Both the position numbers and the translations under genes were made by a program. 15,890 nt of DNA, taken from the NCBI GenBank assembly GCA_040007395.1, contig JBDTVG010000064.1, forward strand, positions 1-15,890, read 5' to 3'. Of this stretch, positions 1 through 8,263 are shown in pieces. The stretch's first letter is position 1, and every line of letters starts with the position of its first letter. The stretch comes from DATGFK01 sp040007395. Its GTDB lineage: Bacteria; Chloroflexota; Anaerolineae; Aggregatilineales; UBA2796. The notes beneath the pieces are model-generated. The model made no database searches. It was not told where the DNA came from and saw only the letters and a program-made list of their open reading frames with translations.

Positions 1-438
1 AAAAAAATCAAAGGACGTAAACGGCATATTCTCGTTGATACACTGGGCAATTTGTTGAAAGTCGTGGTTACAGCCGCCAATTGTGCCGATGGCACAGCAG
101 CCATCGCGTTGCTGAAGCAGTTGCCCAAACCCCTCTTCAAACGCTTGAAGCGCCTGTGGGCTGATGGCGGCTACCGCGGCGAATTTGTGGCGTGGATGGC
201 TAAGCAATTCAAAAAGATAACGGTTGACATCACTTTGCGTAGCGATGACCAAAAGGGCTTTGTCGTCATTCCCTGGCGCTGGGTGGTGGAGCGGACATTT
301 GCGTGGCTGGGTAATTTTCGTCGGCTCAGCAAAGATTACGAATACTCCTGCTCCAGCAGCGAAAGTATGATTTATCTAGCCTCGATTCATCGCTTGCTCA
401 GACGTTTAGCCCCTGCGAATGAATCGACTAACTCTTGA
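1..438 (+). CDS. IS5-family DDE transposase, C-terminal part (5' end outside window)
   Basis: This gene encodes the C-terminal ~145 residues of a cut-and-paste DDE transposase. The frame is open from base 1 (KKIKGRKRHILVDTLGNLL), so a TTG at 52 is not the true start. Visible IS5 hallmarks are the KGRKRHILVDTLG stretch, the second catalytic Asp in LWADGGYRG, and the catalytic Glu in RWVVERTFAWL followed by LSKDYEY and SSESMIYLA. The first Asp of the triad lies upstream of this segment in the family and is outside the window. The visible part has no frameshift and ends in a family-typical LLRRLA tail, so the copy could be intact. Confidence 0.9.
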   Translation, partial: KKIKGRKRHILVDTLGNLLKVVVTAANCADGTAAIALLKQLPKPLFKRLKRLWADGGYRGEFVAWMAKQFKKITVDITLRSDDQKGFVVIPWRWVVERTFAWLGNFRRLSKDYEYSCSSSESMIYLASIHRLLRRLAPANESTNS

Positions 439-470
439 ATTGCCGCCACTCTTTATCAAATGGCTTCTAA
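1..470 (+). mobile_element. IS5-family insertion sequence, right-hand part (left end outside window)
   Basis: The stretch holds the 3' part of an IS5-type transposase gene followed by a short tail. About 15-30 bases after the transposase stop, the sequence TTTATCAAATGGCTTCTAA (452-470) resembles from memory the right terminal inverted repeats of IS5-group elements, which often end in a form like TTTTCAAAC.G.CTC. The left end is not in the window, so the inverted repeat cannot be confirmed and the exact boundary is inferred. Confidence 0.55.
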
Positions 471-1344
471 AGACAAATCAGAAGATCAACGCGTCATTAT
501 AAAAGCAATAATTGGGCATGTTAAATTGCGGGAGGATTTCCAAACTGGTACTAGGTATTTTGAGAATTTGATTGAACACTTCCCTGACGAACAGGTGTAC
601 TATGCTTGGTTAGCAGATAGCTACTTAGCCCATAATCTTCCTGAAAAATGCTTAAGTACGATTGATCGGGGGTTATCAAAGGTCAAAGAGAAAACACGAC
701 TAATCGAAATTAAGTCGCGATGTTTAAAAGATACTGGACAAATCAATGAAGCCGTAGTTCTACTGGAAAAATCAATTGAGAACTCGCCCACTGAGAAAGG
801 GCTTTATAGCACTCTCATAGATATTCTTTCACAGACGAATCCTGGGGATGTAGAAAAGTGGTATCGAAAAGGATTAAGTGTTCTTCCTGAAGACGAGGAC
901 CTACTTAGCACTTATGCCGCGTTCTTATTCGAAAAAGGTCGAAAAGAAGAGGCACTTTATCGATATTGCATGATTACCCGCTTATTCCCTATGAACGCCA
1001 CCTACGCAGGGCTTCTAGGAAATGTTTACCTGGCTTTGAACCTTAACGATAAGGCACTTGGAAGTTACGAAAAAGCAAAATCTCTGGTGAATGAACCTGC
1101 CTCTTGGAACTTCGCAAATATTGGCAATCTATATAAGAATAGCGGTTTCTACTCAAAAGCAATTGATTATCTCAATGAAGCCCTAACTATCGATCCTAAT
1201 GATGAATACGCCCATAATAGGCTCGCTACTGCTCTTGCGCAACAAGCAGAAGAAAGCAAGAGGGCGGCAGAACTAGAGAAAAAAGGGCAACAGACTTTCT
1301 TACAGGGTGATACCACAAGGCAAATTGGCCCATCCGAGCCATAG
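460..1344 (+). CDS. TPR-repeat protein, possibly 5'-truncated by the adjacent IS
   Basis: The product is a 294-residue, largely helical protein built of tetratricopeptide repeats. Clear units include YYAWLADSYLAHNLPEKC, a second beginning RLIEIKSRCLKDTGQINEA, LLSTYAAFLFEKGRKEEAL, YAGLLGNVYLALNLNDKAL and a last one with FYSKAIDYLNEALTIDPND. The C-terminus is a charged coiled stretch (EESKRAAELEKKGQQ). No signal peptide or membrane segment is seen, so it is probably a cytosolic scaffold or the sensor half of a larger protein. The ATG at 460 has no Shine-Dalgarno sequence, lies in the presumed right end of the IS, and is in the same frame as the transposase, with only the transposase stop at 436-438 interrupting. 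The gene may therefore be the 3' part of a longer gene cut by the IS. The specific role is unknown. Confidence 0.75.
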   Translation: MASKDKSEDQRVIIKAIIGHVKLREDFQTGTRYFENLIEHFPDEQVYYAWLADSYLAHNLPEKCLSTIDRGLSKVKEKTRLIEIKSRCLKDTGQINEAVVLLEKSIENSPTEKGLYSTLIDILSQTNPGDVEKWYRKGLSVLPEDEDLLSTYAAFLFEKGRKEEALYRYCMITRLFPMNATYAGLLGNVYLALNLNDKALGSYEKAKSLVNEPASWNFANIGNLYKNSGFYSKAIDYLNEALTIDPNDEYAHNRLATALAQQAEESKRAAELEKKGQQTFLQGDTTRQIGPSEP

Positions 1345-1411
1345 ATGCCGTCTGTCGTTAGACATAAATGTGTATGGGTTCAGAGGCTTGACAATATATG
1401 GTACAACGTAC

Positions 1412-2824
1412 CTAATCGTCACTGACATATTCGGCATGTTCAAGGGAAAGTGCCGGAGCAGAGACAACGTCGTGGACTTGGGCGGCTGCCGAGATAATGT
1501 TGTTCATCACCTGCTCTTTTGTCTCGGCAATCTGCGCTGGTGGACTAGTAATCAGGGGAAGGGGCAGCGTCAGCATCTGGCGGGTCTGGCCCATGTGGTC
1601 AACCAGATGGGCGCGGCGGGCGGGCTGCCACTGCAAACTACTGACCCATTGCTCCCACTGTTCTGGCAAACTCTCGTACAAGGGGTGCTGGGTTGTCGTT
1701 TTAGGCGAGTCCTTCACGGCTCGGTTGTCCACTTGTCCTAACGCTCGACCAAATATCTCGGCATCCTGCCGTGACATCCCAAACAGAACTTTGGTTTGAA
1801 TATTGCCGATGGCCCCAGCTAGCCGCGTTTGGAGTTGCGAGAGACTCTGGTGCGCCAGCGTCAGGTGCAAGCCGAATTTACGGGCTTCGGAGAGGATCTG
1901 GGCCAAGGATTTCGCGCTGCCGTCATTGGCGCTAAAGTCCTGGAACTCATCCATGTACAGATAGAAGGGGGTGCGCTGCTGTGCGGGAATATCACGGCGC
2001 GTGAAGGCGGCATACTCAAGGAATGTCACGAGCAAACTGCCCAGCAAGCGCCGGGTCTCTGGTTCGCCGCCTAAATCACACAACAGAATTTTTCGTTCAT
2101 CCATCAGCACGCGAAAATCGAGTGCATTCTCGCGTGCGCCCAACATCCGTTTCAAAGTCGGGTTAAAGGTAAACGCCGAGACTTTGTTGAGCGTACTCTC
2201 AATCATGCCAGGGGCATCACGCCCCCATTTTTCATAGCGATCCCGGAAGAACGCCTCGGCTTCCGCGTCGTCGGCTTCGGCTAAGCGCTCGTCCCGCCAC
2301 GGTTTGTCTACCAGCAAGCGATGAATCTGGACAAGGGTGTGCTTGGTTTTGATCAGCACGACCAACGCAGCCAGCATCACATTGGAGAATTGCGGCGCTT
2401 CCTTGAGCGCTTCGGGCCACGTCCGGCGAAATGCCTCAATGACCAGTTGCGCGATGGCATACGGCTCACCGGGAACGGCCAGCACGTTAAACGCTGGAAG
2501 ATGCTCGCTATCGGTCATATCCAGATACAGCAGTCGACGCATATGAGGGAGAGAAGCCAAGTAGCCATTCGTCACGAGATGCCCGAACACGTTGCGGGCG
2601 AGATCGGAGTGCGGGTCAATCACCCCACACCCATGCCCTGCGACAATATCTTGCACGATGAGGTGCTCTAAGAACTTTGATTTGCCCTTGCCTGTAATCC
2701 CCAAGACGTACAGATGCTTTTCACGCTCGTGTGGAGAAAGATACACACGCGGAAACATCGCAGCGGAAAATGGGCCAAGCTGTCCTAAGCATAGGCCGTG
2801 CTGGTAGGGCAGCAGCACGCGCAT
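1412..2824 (-). CDS. VirD4/TraG/HerA-like DNA-translocating ATPase (type IV coupling-protein type)
   Basis: This is a RecA-fold hexameric ATPase of the conjugative coupling-protein/HerA class, which pumps DNA during conjugation. Counting from a TTG at 2842, Walker A is GITGKGKS (48-55), a family-typical IDPHSDL motif follows (75-81), Walker B is YLYMDEFQDF (294-303), and an EARKFGLHLTLAHQS segment lies near 320-340, as in TraD/TraG C-terminal domains. There are no N-terminal transmembrane helices, unlike classical VirD4, so it would need a separate membrane partner; the membrane protein at 8264-9190 is a candidate. I chose the ATG at 2824 (470 aa) over the TTG at 2842 (476 aa); neither has a clear ribosome-binding site. 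It is convergent with the TPR gene and separated from the other element genes by the 3042-6849 cargo pair. Confidence 0.88.
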   Translation of the reverse strand: MRVLLPYQHGLCLGQLGPFSAAMFPRVYLSPHEREKHLYVLGITGKGKSKFLEHLIVQDIVAGHGCGVIDPHSDLARNVFGHLVTNGYLASLPHMRRLLYLDMTDSEHLPAFNVLAVPGEPYAIAQLVIEAFRRTWPEALKEAPQFSNVMLAALVVLIKTKHTLVQIHRLLVDKPWRDERLAEADDAEAEAFFRDRYEKWGRDAPGMIESTLNKVSAFTFNPTLKRMLGARENALDFRVLMDERKILLCDLGGEPETRRLLGSLLVTFLEYAAFTRRDIPAQQRTPFYLYMDEFQDFSANDGSAKSLAQILSEARKFGLHLTLAHQSLSQLQTRLAGAIGNIQTKVLFGMSRQDAEIFGRALGQVDNRAVKDSPKTTTQHPLYESLPEQWEQWVSSLQWQPARRAHLVDHMGQTRQMLTLPLPLITSPPAQIAETKEQVMNNIISAAAQVHDVVSAPALSLEHAEYVSDD

Positions 2825-2916
2825 AGAGCAACAGCGTAGCAAAAAACGACCGGAACGTCAAAGCGAATAAAGATAAATGGATTAGTCATCCATGTGACAA
2901 TGGGTGACCTGTAGCC

Positions 2917-2945
2917 CAGCCTTTCCTTTCTTGTGGGAAAGGCTG
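2917..2945. terminator. Strong hairpin between WD40 gene and ATPase gene
   Basis: A perfect 10-bp inverted repeat, CAGCCTTTCC (2917-2926) and GGAAAGGCTG (2936-2945) with a 9-nt loop, lies about 100 bases past the WD40 stop and upstream of the ATPase gene. It could end leftward transcription from the cargo operon. No clear U-tract follows on the minus strand, so intrinsic termination is inferred. A smaller 6-bp stem, GGGATA/TATCCC (3007-3012 and 3027-3032), sits directly behind the WD40 stop. Confidence 0.4.
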
Positions 2946-3041
2946 TTAGTTAATTCGGTTGTACCGATGCGACAATTATTGTGTGGTTGGCACTACCGAT
3001 GATGTCGGGATAGGTGCACTATAGCTTATCCCTAACGACAA

Positions 3042-4277
3042 CTATGGTTTGCTCTGCAATGCCTCCGCCACCGCGATGAGATCGGCGGCACACGCGGGCG
3101 GGATCTGATCGCTGGTTAACGCTTTGACGGCGCTAGTGAAGGCGGGTAGCTGTTTCGCGTCCAGTTTGGCGGTGAGTGTTTGCTGTACGGCGGGTCTGGC
3201 GCAGCGCGTGGTGATAGCTTGAAGGTTTTCAGTTGAAGGAAATGGAACAATGATGTGAACTGCGCCGTTTTCAAGTTTCTGTACTTGTGCGATCTTACTA
3301 TCAACGGCATTTACAGCAATAGCTAGCCTACCACCATATATGCTCCATGAACCTTCAGCCCCCGGTGTGATCCCTTTTATTTGAAGGGTAGCAAGGCTTT
3401 GCTTTGAAGAAGTATTCCATGAATGTACGGTTCCATCTGCGCTAATGCTAAATAGCTCGCTGCCATCTGCATTGAATCCCAGTCCACTTATTGCACCCGC
3501 TCCTGGTGTCGAGTCCTTGCTATCACTACCTTGAAAACTAGCTAGAAGTTTCTCTGTAGCAATGTCCCATAGTTGTACTCCGCCCTTTAAAGTGCCAGCC
3601 GCTATTTGATGACTATCTGGACTCCACGCTATCCTAATTAGGATGTCGTTAAATGTAGAAGCAGATGTTTTATCGACGACCCCAGGAATTACTAGCGTAT
3701 GGTTCGGTTTCGATTTTTCCTGTATTTCAACAAAAGTGCCTCCTCGGTTTATGGCTAATTTCGCTCCGTCTGGACTGCGTATCAGCATTCCCGTTATACC
3801 TGCACCATAAGTCTCCAATACTCGACTGGTGGCTATGTCCCAAGTCCGCCAAGTGGGAGTTTCACCACCATCAATTGTTAAAAGTTGGCTGTCATTTTCA
3901 TTCCAAGCTACTTGTGTTACAGCATCAGTGTGCCCCGAAAATATTTTGAGGGCTTTTCCAGTAGCAACATCCCAAATCCGTGCAGTTTTATCTCCACTGC
4001 CACTTGCCAGCTTAGTGCCATCTTGACTCCAAGCAAGGGTATATATGACTTCGGGTTGATGATCTGACAAAGTTTGGAGTATTTGGCCTGTGGTTGGGTC
4101 TGTGATTCGAATTAACCCATGTAGGTATCCAATTGCAATGCGAGTGCTGTCTGGACTCCATACAATTCGGTTTACTCTGTCAGGTTCGCTTTGAGCGGTC
4201 ATTTTCGACGGAGTAAACGTTAATCCAATTGATACAATAACACATATTATCCATGCAATGCCGTGTTTTGTGTGCAT
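3042..4277 (-). CDS. Secreted WD40-repeat (beta-propeller) protein
   Basis: A 411-residue exported beta-propeller, probably a protein-binding scaffold outside the cytoplasmic membrane. Residues ~5-28 form a signal peptide (basic start, hydrophobic IAWIICVIVSIGLTF, then MTAQS). Blades are recognisable by WSPDS or WSQDGTKLASGS starts and IWD/LWD ends: VNRIVWSPDSTRIAIGY, TLAWSQDGTKLASGSGD then ARIWDVATGK, VAWNENDSQLL then WRTWDIATS, RIAWSPDSHQIAAGT then VQLWDIATEK, and LGFNADGSELFSISADG then VHSWNT. The last ~70 residues (TTRCARPAVQQ onward, with two Cys) are a non-WD helical tail. The start is supported by AGGGGAA seven bases upstream. It lies 25 bases behind the metallopeptidase gene, so the two are probably co-transcribed. 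Function beyond binding is unknown. Confidence 0.88.
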   Translation of the reverse strand: MHTKHGIAWIICVIVSIGLTFTPSKMTAQSEPDRVNRIVWSPDSTRIAIGYLHGLIRITDPTTGQILQTLSDHQPEVIYTLAWSQDGTKLASGSGDKTARIWDVATGKALKIFSGHTDAVTQVAWNENDSQLLTIDGGETPTWRTWDIATSRVLETYGAGITGMLIRSPDGAKLAINRGGTFVEIQEKSKPNHTLVIPGVVDKTSASTFNDILIRIAWSPDSHQIAAGTLKGGVQLWDIATEKLLASFQGSDSKDSTPGAGAISGLGFNADGSELFSISADGTVHSWNTSSKQSLATLQIKGITPGAEGSWSIYGGRLAIAVNAVDSKIAQVQKLENGAVHIIVPFPSTENLQAITTRCARPAVQQTLTAKLDAKQLPAFTSAVKALTSDQIPPACAADLIAVAEALQSKP

Positions 4278-4302
4278 AATATTTCCCCTATCTCTTTACG
4301 TA

Positions 4303-6849
4303 TTACCAACCATGTTGGCTGAAAATGTTCGGGATTTGCGTATTCATCCACTCATAACGTTTGCTGCCAGGGCGTGAAGGATCGGGAGTACCTGTTGTAG
4401 CTGCATTGCTTGTTTGAGTTTTCCAACTTGAGTTCACAAATCCACTGGGTGTACCGGGAACGGCATCCGTACAAGGGTTAGCGGAAGATCCTACGGTTAT
4501 ATTTCGATAAACCCAATTTAGGAATGTATCTGCTGCGGCCTCACTTACTGCGAGATCCACTGTTACCGCGCCTTGAATAAAAAGTGGGTCTTGCTGATAG
4601 TTCGTAATCAGAGGGCCACCTGACGTGTTCTTGGCAGGCCCACTACCCCAACCCCGTTCACCACGAGTCCAAGTTGCAGTAGGGTTAACTACTGCGTTAA
4701 CACCCATAACAAGGGCAGATGGTGTTACTGTTCCCGACGGGCCAATGGAGGGGCAATCTAGTACTATCGGTTGACCGTTATTCATGCGATCATGGAGCGC
4801 TGTCGCGCCAGCTACAGGTGTTGGAGTTGGACTACCAGTATTTGGGCTACCACTTTGATAATCGAAAATGTGTCCCAATTCATGAACCACTGTGAACTTA
4901 TTAACAAGGCCTGTTCCGTTAGTTAGAGCACCATAGCAGGTAACAGTTCTAGGAACACTAAGTTGATTTGTTGCACAGATACCGCTAAGTCCCGTCTGAT
5001 TAATGTCGCGCCGAAAAATAATGTGACCTTGATTTGCCATCCCCATAACCCTCTGGAAGACAACATTTAGTGGGTCAGGAGGGTTAGTAACTTTTCGGAA
5101 CGCAATAGAGGTATCACGTACACCCGTGAGGATTGCCAATTTTTCACTTGCAGCCCATTTCTGAGCGGGGTTTACATCAACAAGTTCCACGCCATAAGTG
5201 AGTAACTGCTCCTCAACCGTCGGCCAGTGTCCAGCAAGTGGCCTATCTCCAGCGACACCAAAAGAAATATTTATATCCCCCGTGATGCCGGAAGTTGGCA
5301 TAATTCTCAAACGAGTCAGTCCAGGCGCGGTTACCGTATTGTCATAAACGCCTATTCCTTGACTGGCCAGCCCTGTCCACGCACCAGCAAATGGTAAATC
5401 AGCGGTAGAGGTTGTAGAAGTGCCAAATACAGGCTGGTAATTGGCATTCAGTATGTTTGATGTATCATTGCTCAGGTAAAAGGTTCGAGTAGCTTGATTG
5501 AAGATACCTGGATTGTCACGCCCATCACCATTCCAATCTCCTGCTAAAGGTACATAGGTTGCCGTTGGACTAATGATTGCAGCTGTATAGTCACCGTTTC
5601 CGGTGGTCAGTTCGTTTTTGAGATAGAATACCCCAGTACTAGGGCGGAATAAGCCAATCCCGTCATGCTTCTGTCCCAAACGCCAGCGACCAGCAATAGG
5701 GATGTCACTTGCTGTCGGAGTGATGCCTGCCGGGGCAAAATTGACCGAATAGTCAGGAAAGGCTGTTTGGACATTATCATTGGATAGGAAGTACCATGCT
5801 TGATTGTTGATAATACGGAAGACACCCATCGAATCCCTGCCATCGCCATCCCAGTCCCCCGTAATGGGCAAGTCACCAGATGCACCAAAAGCCGCTTGGT
5901 AATCGGCATTTCCGCTAGTGTTGGCGTTTTTTAGATAAAATGAAAAGTTTGGGGAGAAGCCACGAAAAACACCAATAGTGTCCGGTGATTTTGTGGCATA
6001 CAGGCGGGCTGTCGGAATGTTACCGCTGATTCCATTGCACGGCTGATTCCAAGTCAGGTTCACTGACGAGAAATTCTGACCATTAGCGAAATAGTCAAAT
6101 TCAATATCATACTTTTGCCCTGCAACAAAGGTTAAGGGAGGCTGGCTGGTTACTGGTGTACTAGCGGGCTGATCTTGCCAGTCGCTAATTATCTGTTTGC
6201 CATTAACCCACAGGAAAACACCATCGTCCGAAAGTGTGGTGAAAGTATATTGCCCTGAATATTCCGCCTGAATTTGGCCTGTCCATCTCACGGCGAAGTT
6301 GTATTTATTGGGAAGTGGGGCTGGTGGTGGTGTCGAGTTCCAGTCGAAATTGATATTAGTGTCTATTCGTGTAACGACAGGGACACCACTTAATCGGCTA
6401 TAATTATCAACGACACTGCTATCATTAAAATATGCTCCAAAAAGTCCTCCACCAGTACCTGCTCCTGCTGGTGTACAATCCCCAACCGCTGCCAGAGTCG
6501 TTGTTGCTGACGCTGAAATCGACGTTGAAGTTGGAGTTAGCGTTGCCGTACCTAACGCTACTAGTGGAATGCGAGTGCCGGGGCTGGCGATAAGAGTCCG
6601 TGTTGAGGTAGGACATGGGACGCTCATCACAATGGGCGTTGATGTTGCCGATGACGGTTGTGAACCGCCGTCAGGAACGAAGGTCGGCGCGAGTTTAACG
6701 CTAGTCGCCGTGCAGGGGGTTGACGTGGGCTGGGCTAATCCGGCGGCGGTTTGGGAGTGGAGCGAAAGAATTATCCCCCCCATTACAAGTGAGAAGATGG
6801 CAAGCAGCAAGGTAATACGTCGTTGGTGATAGATTGATTTGGGTGACAT
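4303..6849 (-). CDS. Secreted PA14-domain, VCBS/FG-GAP-like repeat zinc metallopeptidase
   Basis: An 848-residue exported protein. Order of parts: an N-terminal signal or anchor segment (~11-36, ITLLLAIFSLVMGGIILSL), a Thr/Ser/Pro-rich low-complexity linker (~40-125), a PA14-type beta-barrel (~133-272; GLFGAYFND, YTFTTLSDDGVFLWVNGKQI, FDYFANG), then four or five FG-GAP/VCBS-like repeats (~285-545; GDWDGDGRDSMGVFR, GDWNGDGRDNPGIFN). The C-terminal domain carries a zinc motif HELGH (656-660) and a plausible third ligand Glu770 in SEAAADTFLNW, a gluzincin-like layout. Likely roles are cell-surface or polysaccharide binding through PA14 and the repeats, with peptide cleavage by the C-terminal domain; the substrate is unknown. 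An AGAGAAG sequence precedes the ATG. It heads a two-gene operon with the WD40 gene. Confidence 0.85.
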   Translation of the reverse strand: MSPKSIYHQRRITLLLAIFSLVMGGIILSLHSQTAAGLAQPTSTPCTATSVKLAPTFVPDGGSQPSSATSTPIVMSVPCPTSTRTLIASPGTRIPLVALGTATLTPTSTSISASATTTLAAVGDCTPAGAGTGGGLFGAYFNDSSVVDNYSRLSGVPVVTRIDTNINFDWNSTPPPAPLPNKYNFAVRWTGQIQAEYSGQYTFTTLSDDGVFLWVNGKQIISDWQDQPASTPVTSQPPLTFVAGQKYDIEFDYFANGQNFSSVNLTWNQPCNGISGNIPTARLYATKSPDTIGVFRGFSPNFSFYLKNANTSGNADYQAAFGASGDLPITGDWDGDGRDSMGVFRIINNQAWYFLSNDNVQTAFPDYSVNFAPAGITPTASDIPIAGRWRLGQKHDGIGLFRPSTGVFYLKNELTTGNGDYTAAIISPTATYVPLAGDWNGDGRDNPGIFNQATRTFYLSNDTSNILNANYQPVFGTSTTSTADLPFAGAWTGLASQGIGVYDNTVTAPGLTRLRIMPTSGITGDINISFGVAGDRPLAGHWPTVEEQLLTYGVELVDVNPAQKWAASEKLAILTGVRDTSIAFRKVTNPPDPLNVVFQRVMGMANQGHIIFRRDINQTGLSGICATNQLSVPRTVTCYGALTNGTGLVNKFTVVHELGHIFDYQSGSPNTGSPTPTPVAGATALHDRMNNGQPIVLDCPSIGPSGTVTPSALVMGVNAVVNPTATWTRGERGWGSGPAKNTSGGPLITNYQQDPLFIQGAVTVDLAVSEAAADTFLNWVYRNITVGSSANPCTDAVPGTPSGFVNSSWKTQTSNAATTGTPDPSRPGSKRYEWMNTQIPNIFSQHGW

Positions 6850-7189
6850 AAGCTTCTCTTTGGTAGGAAGTATTGCTTGATGTTAAGCAGCACTGGCGGG
6901 CGCAAAACACCTTCCTCATTGCAGGAAGGAACCGTTGAAGAATAGCCTGAAATACTGTGATTACAAGCTTTTGCTCAAAACGGTAGGGAAATCGTTGGGT
7001 AGAATATTAAATACGTTTTAATGTAATTGTAATAAATATATAAAACATAAGAAGATGTGAAACTTGTAAATATTAACTGTTGATATTTTGCCTATACGCG
7101 ATGAACATCAACAAAGTCAGCTTAACTGGCTCTTTTGGGTAACAAGAAGCATTATCTAGCCTCTTCCCCTATGAACGACTAACTTTGGA
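6850..7189. other. 340-bp AT-rich intergenic region upstream of the metallopeptidase
   Basis: No gene is seen here. The stretch carries the presumed promoter and leader of the leftward metallopeptidase/WD40 operon and the downstream end of the replication-relaxation gene. The part at ~7005-7090 is very AT-rich. A short hairpin with perfect 7-bp arms, CCTTCCT (6910-6916) and AGGAAGG (6923-6929), would lie in the operon's 5' leader. I could not fix a convincing -35/-10 pair. Confidence 0.5.
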
Positions 7190-8182
7190 TTAAAGTAACT
7201 TTGGCAACTTCAAACGAGCTGTATTTTCCTGTAGAAGTGTCTGAAACACATCGGTTTCATATTCTTCTAGCGAAAGTAACCTGTTCTCAAAAGATAATTG
7301 CCAGATGTTTCCTGTCAAGACAGTCTCGACAGTCACACGCTCGGCGCGGGTAAACAGAAAGAAAGATGCGCCTCCGGCGGCTGTTACCTCGGTACGTAGG
7401 TGTCGATAGCGCTGTTCTGGCCCTGTAACAACGACCAACCAACGGGCTGGAACCTTCGTATGTAAGACTTCTTGGTACTGTGCGGAATGGACAAATTGAA
7501 TGCCTGGAAACACTTTGTCCCGTGCAAACCGGACGTTACTCTCGGTGGCATTATCGAATTCAATGCAAAAGCGCATCAGGCGCGATTTAGCATTTTCCTT
7601 TGAGAAGTGTAGCCCATTCAGGCCATCAAGTTGGACGCGGCGTTGTTTGTGCTGCCCAGCATGGTCGAGATACTCAGTCTTTTTCGGGAAAAACGCAAGG
7701 CAATCGTATTGTCCATACCAGAATTCGAGTGAAAGCATGGGATGCTGTGCGACGGCTTCCTCAAAGGCGTGGCGAAATTCATTGAGCAGAATATCGTGCG
7801 GGACTTTGCTGGCATAGGGTTCATCGCGCCAGCGAAATTCTTTGAAGGGCACGCCCTCTGCAATCTCCTCAGCCACAAGTTCTGCGCCACGTTTATCGAG
7901 CCAGTAGATGCCTTTCCAACGATGGACATATTTGTGATTGTAGAGGTCGCTCATCCGGCGCTGCGCGTTGCGGAGCGTGCCATACCCAAACCAGCGGCGA
8001 ATTTGGTCAATGGACAAAATGCCATCGTAGCGATGAATCGCCAGCAAAATGCCTTTGTCATGTGCTGTCAGGTCTATGGGTTGTGGGTTTTGTTCCCGTC
8101 CTGCCACAGACCGTTGTACCCATTCTTCGGTCATCGTATTCACCATGTTCAATAAAGCGGTTGAAGAAAAGTGTGAAATCAT
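7190..8182 (-). CDS. Replication-relaxation family protein
   Basis: The product (330 aa from the ATG at 8182) matches the replication-relaxation family of plasmid and integrative-element proteins. An N-terminal winged-helix segment reads LTAHDKGILLAIHRYDGIL, SIDQIRRWFGYGTLRNAQRR, MSDLYNHKYVHR and YWLDKRGAELVAEE. It is followed by the mixed alpha/beta part with VPHDILLNEFRHAFEEAV and the acidic FCIEFDNATESNVRF. Family members are linked to plasmid replication and DNA relaxation, so a DNA-processing role for the element is inferred. An alternative GTG start at 8263 directly abuts the upstream stop and would add 27 residues. I prefer the ATG because a large inverted repeat occupies the bases between the two starts; neither has a good ribosome-binding site. 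It follows the membrane-protein gene in the same operon. Confidence 0.82.
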   Translation of the reverse strand: MISHFSSTALLNMVNTMTEEWVQRSVAGREQNPQPIDLTAHDKGILLAIHRYDGILSIDQIRRWFGYGTLRNAQRRMSDLYNHKYVHRWKGIYWLDKRGAELVAEEIAEGVPFKEFRWRDEPYASKVPHDILLNEFRHAFEEAVAQHPMLSLEFWYGQYDCLAFFPKKTEYLDHAGQHKQRRVQLDGLNGLHFSKENAKSRLMRFCIEFDNATESNVRFARDKVFPGIQFVHSAQYQEVLHTKVPARWLVVVTGPEQRYRHLRTEVTAAGGASFFLFTRAERVTVETVLTGNIWQLSFENRLLSLEEYETDVFQTLLQENTARLKLPKLL

Positions 8183-8186
8183 AGGC

Positions 8187-8257
8187 TCATCATACACGAG
8201 TGGTGCGGCAAACTCACCTCTATAGCCGTCGATGCTGTTTGCCCTCGTGTATGATGA
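8187..8257. repeat. Large two-part inverted repeat at the start of the replication-relaxation gene
   Basis: Outer arms are a perfect 14-bp pair, TCATCATACACGAG (8187-8200) and CTCGTGTATGATGA (8244-8257). Inner arms are a perfect 7-bp pair, GGCAAAC (8207-8213) and GTTTGCC (8237-8243), with a 6-nt bulge on one side and a 23-nt loop. It sits immediately upstream of the preferred ATG at 8182. It may be an operator, an attenuating hairpin, or a replication/nicking site for the encoded protein. Confidence 0.85.
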
Positions 8258-8263
8258 CTTCAC

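Noticed and set aside
1388..1416. Perfect TTGACA on the plus strand followed by CCTAAT at 17 bases, and a GGTAC-AAC-GTACC dyad (1400-1412)
   Set aside because: No plus-strand gene follows, the -10 is poor, and the dyad is short; it overlaps the ATPase stop codon. No matching copy near the integrase supports an attachment site.
1307..1741. Plus-strand open frame of 144 codons opposite the ATPase gene
   Set aside because: It lies almost wholly antisense to the well-supported ATPase and its translation shows no domain; the same holds for other frames at 1497-2807.
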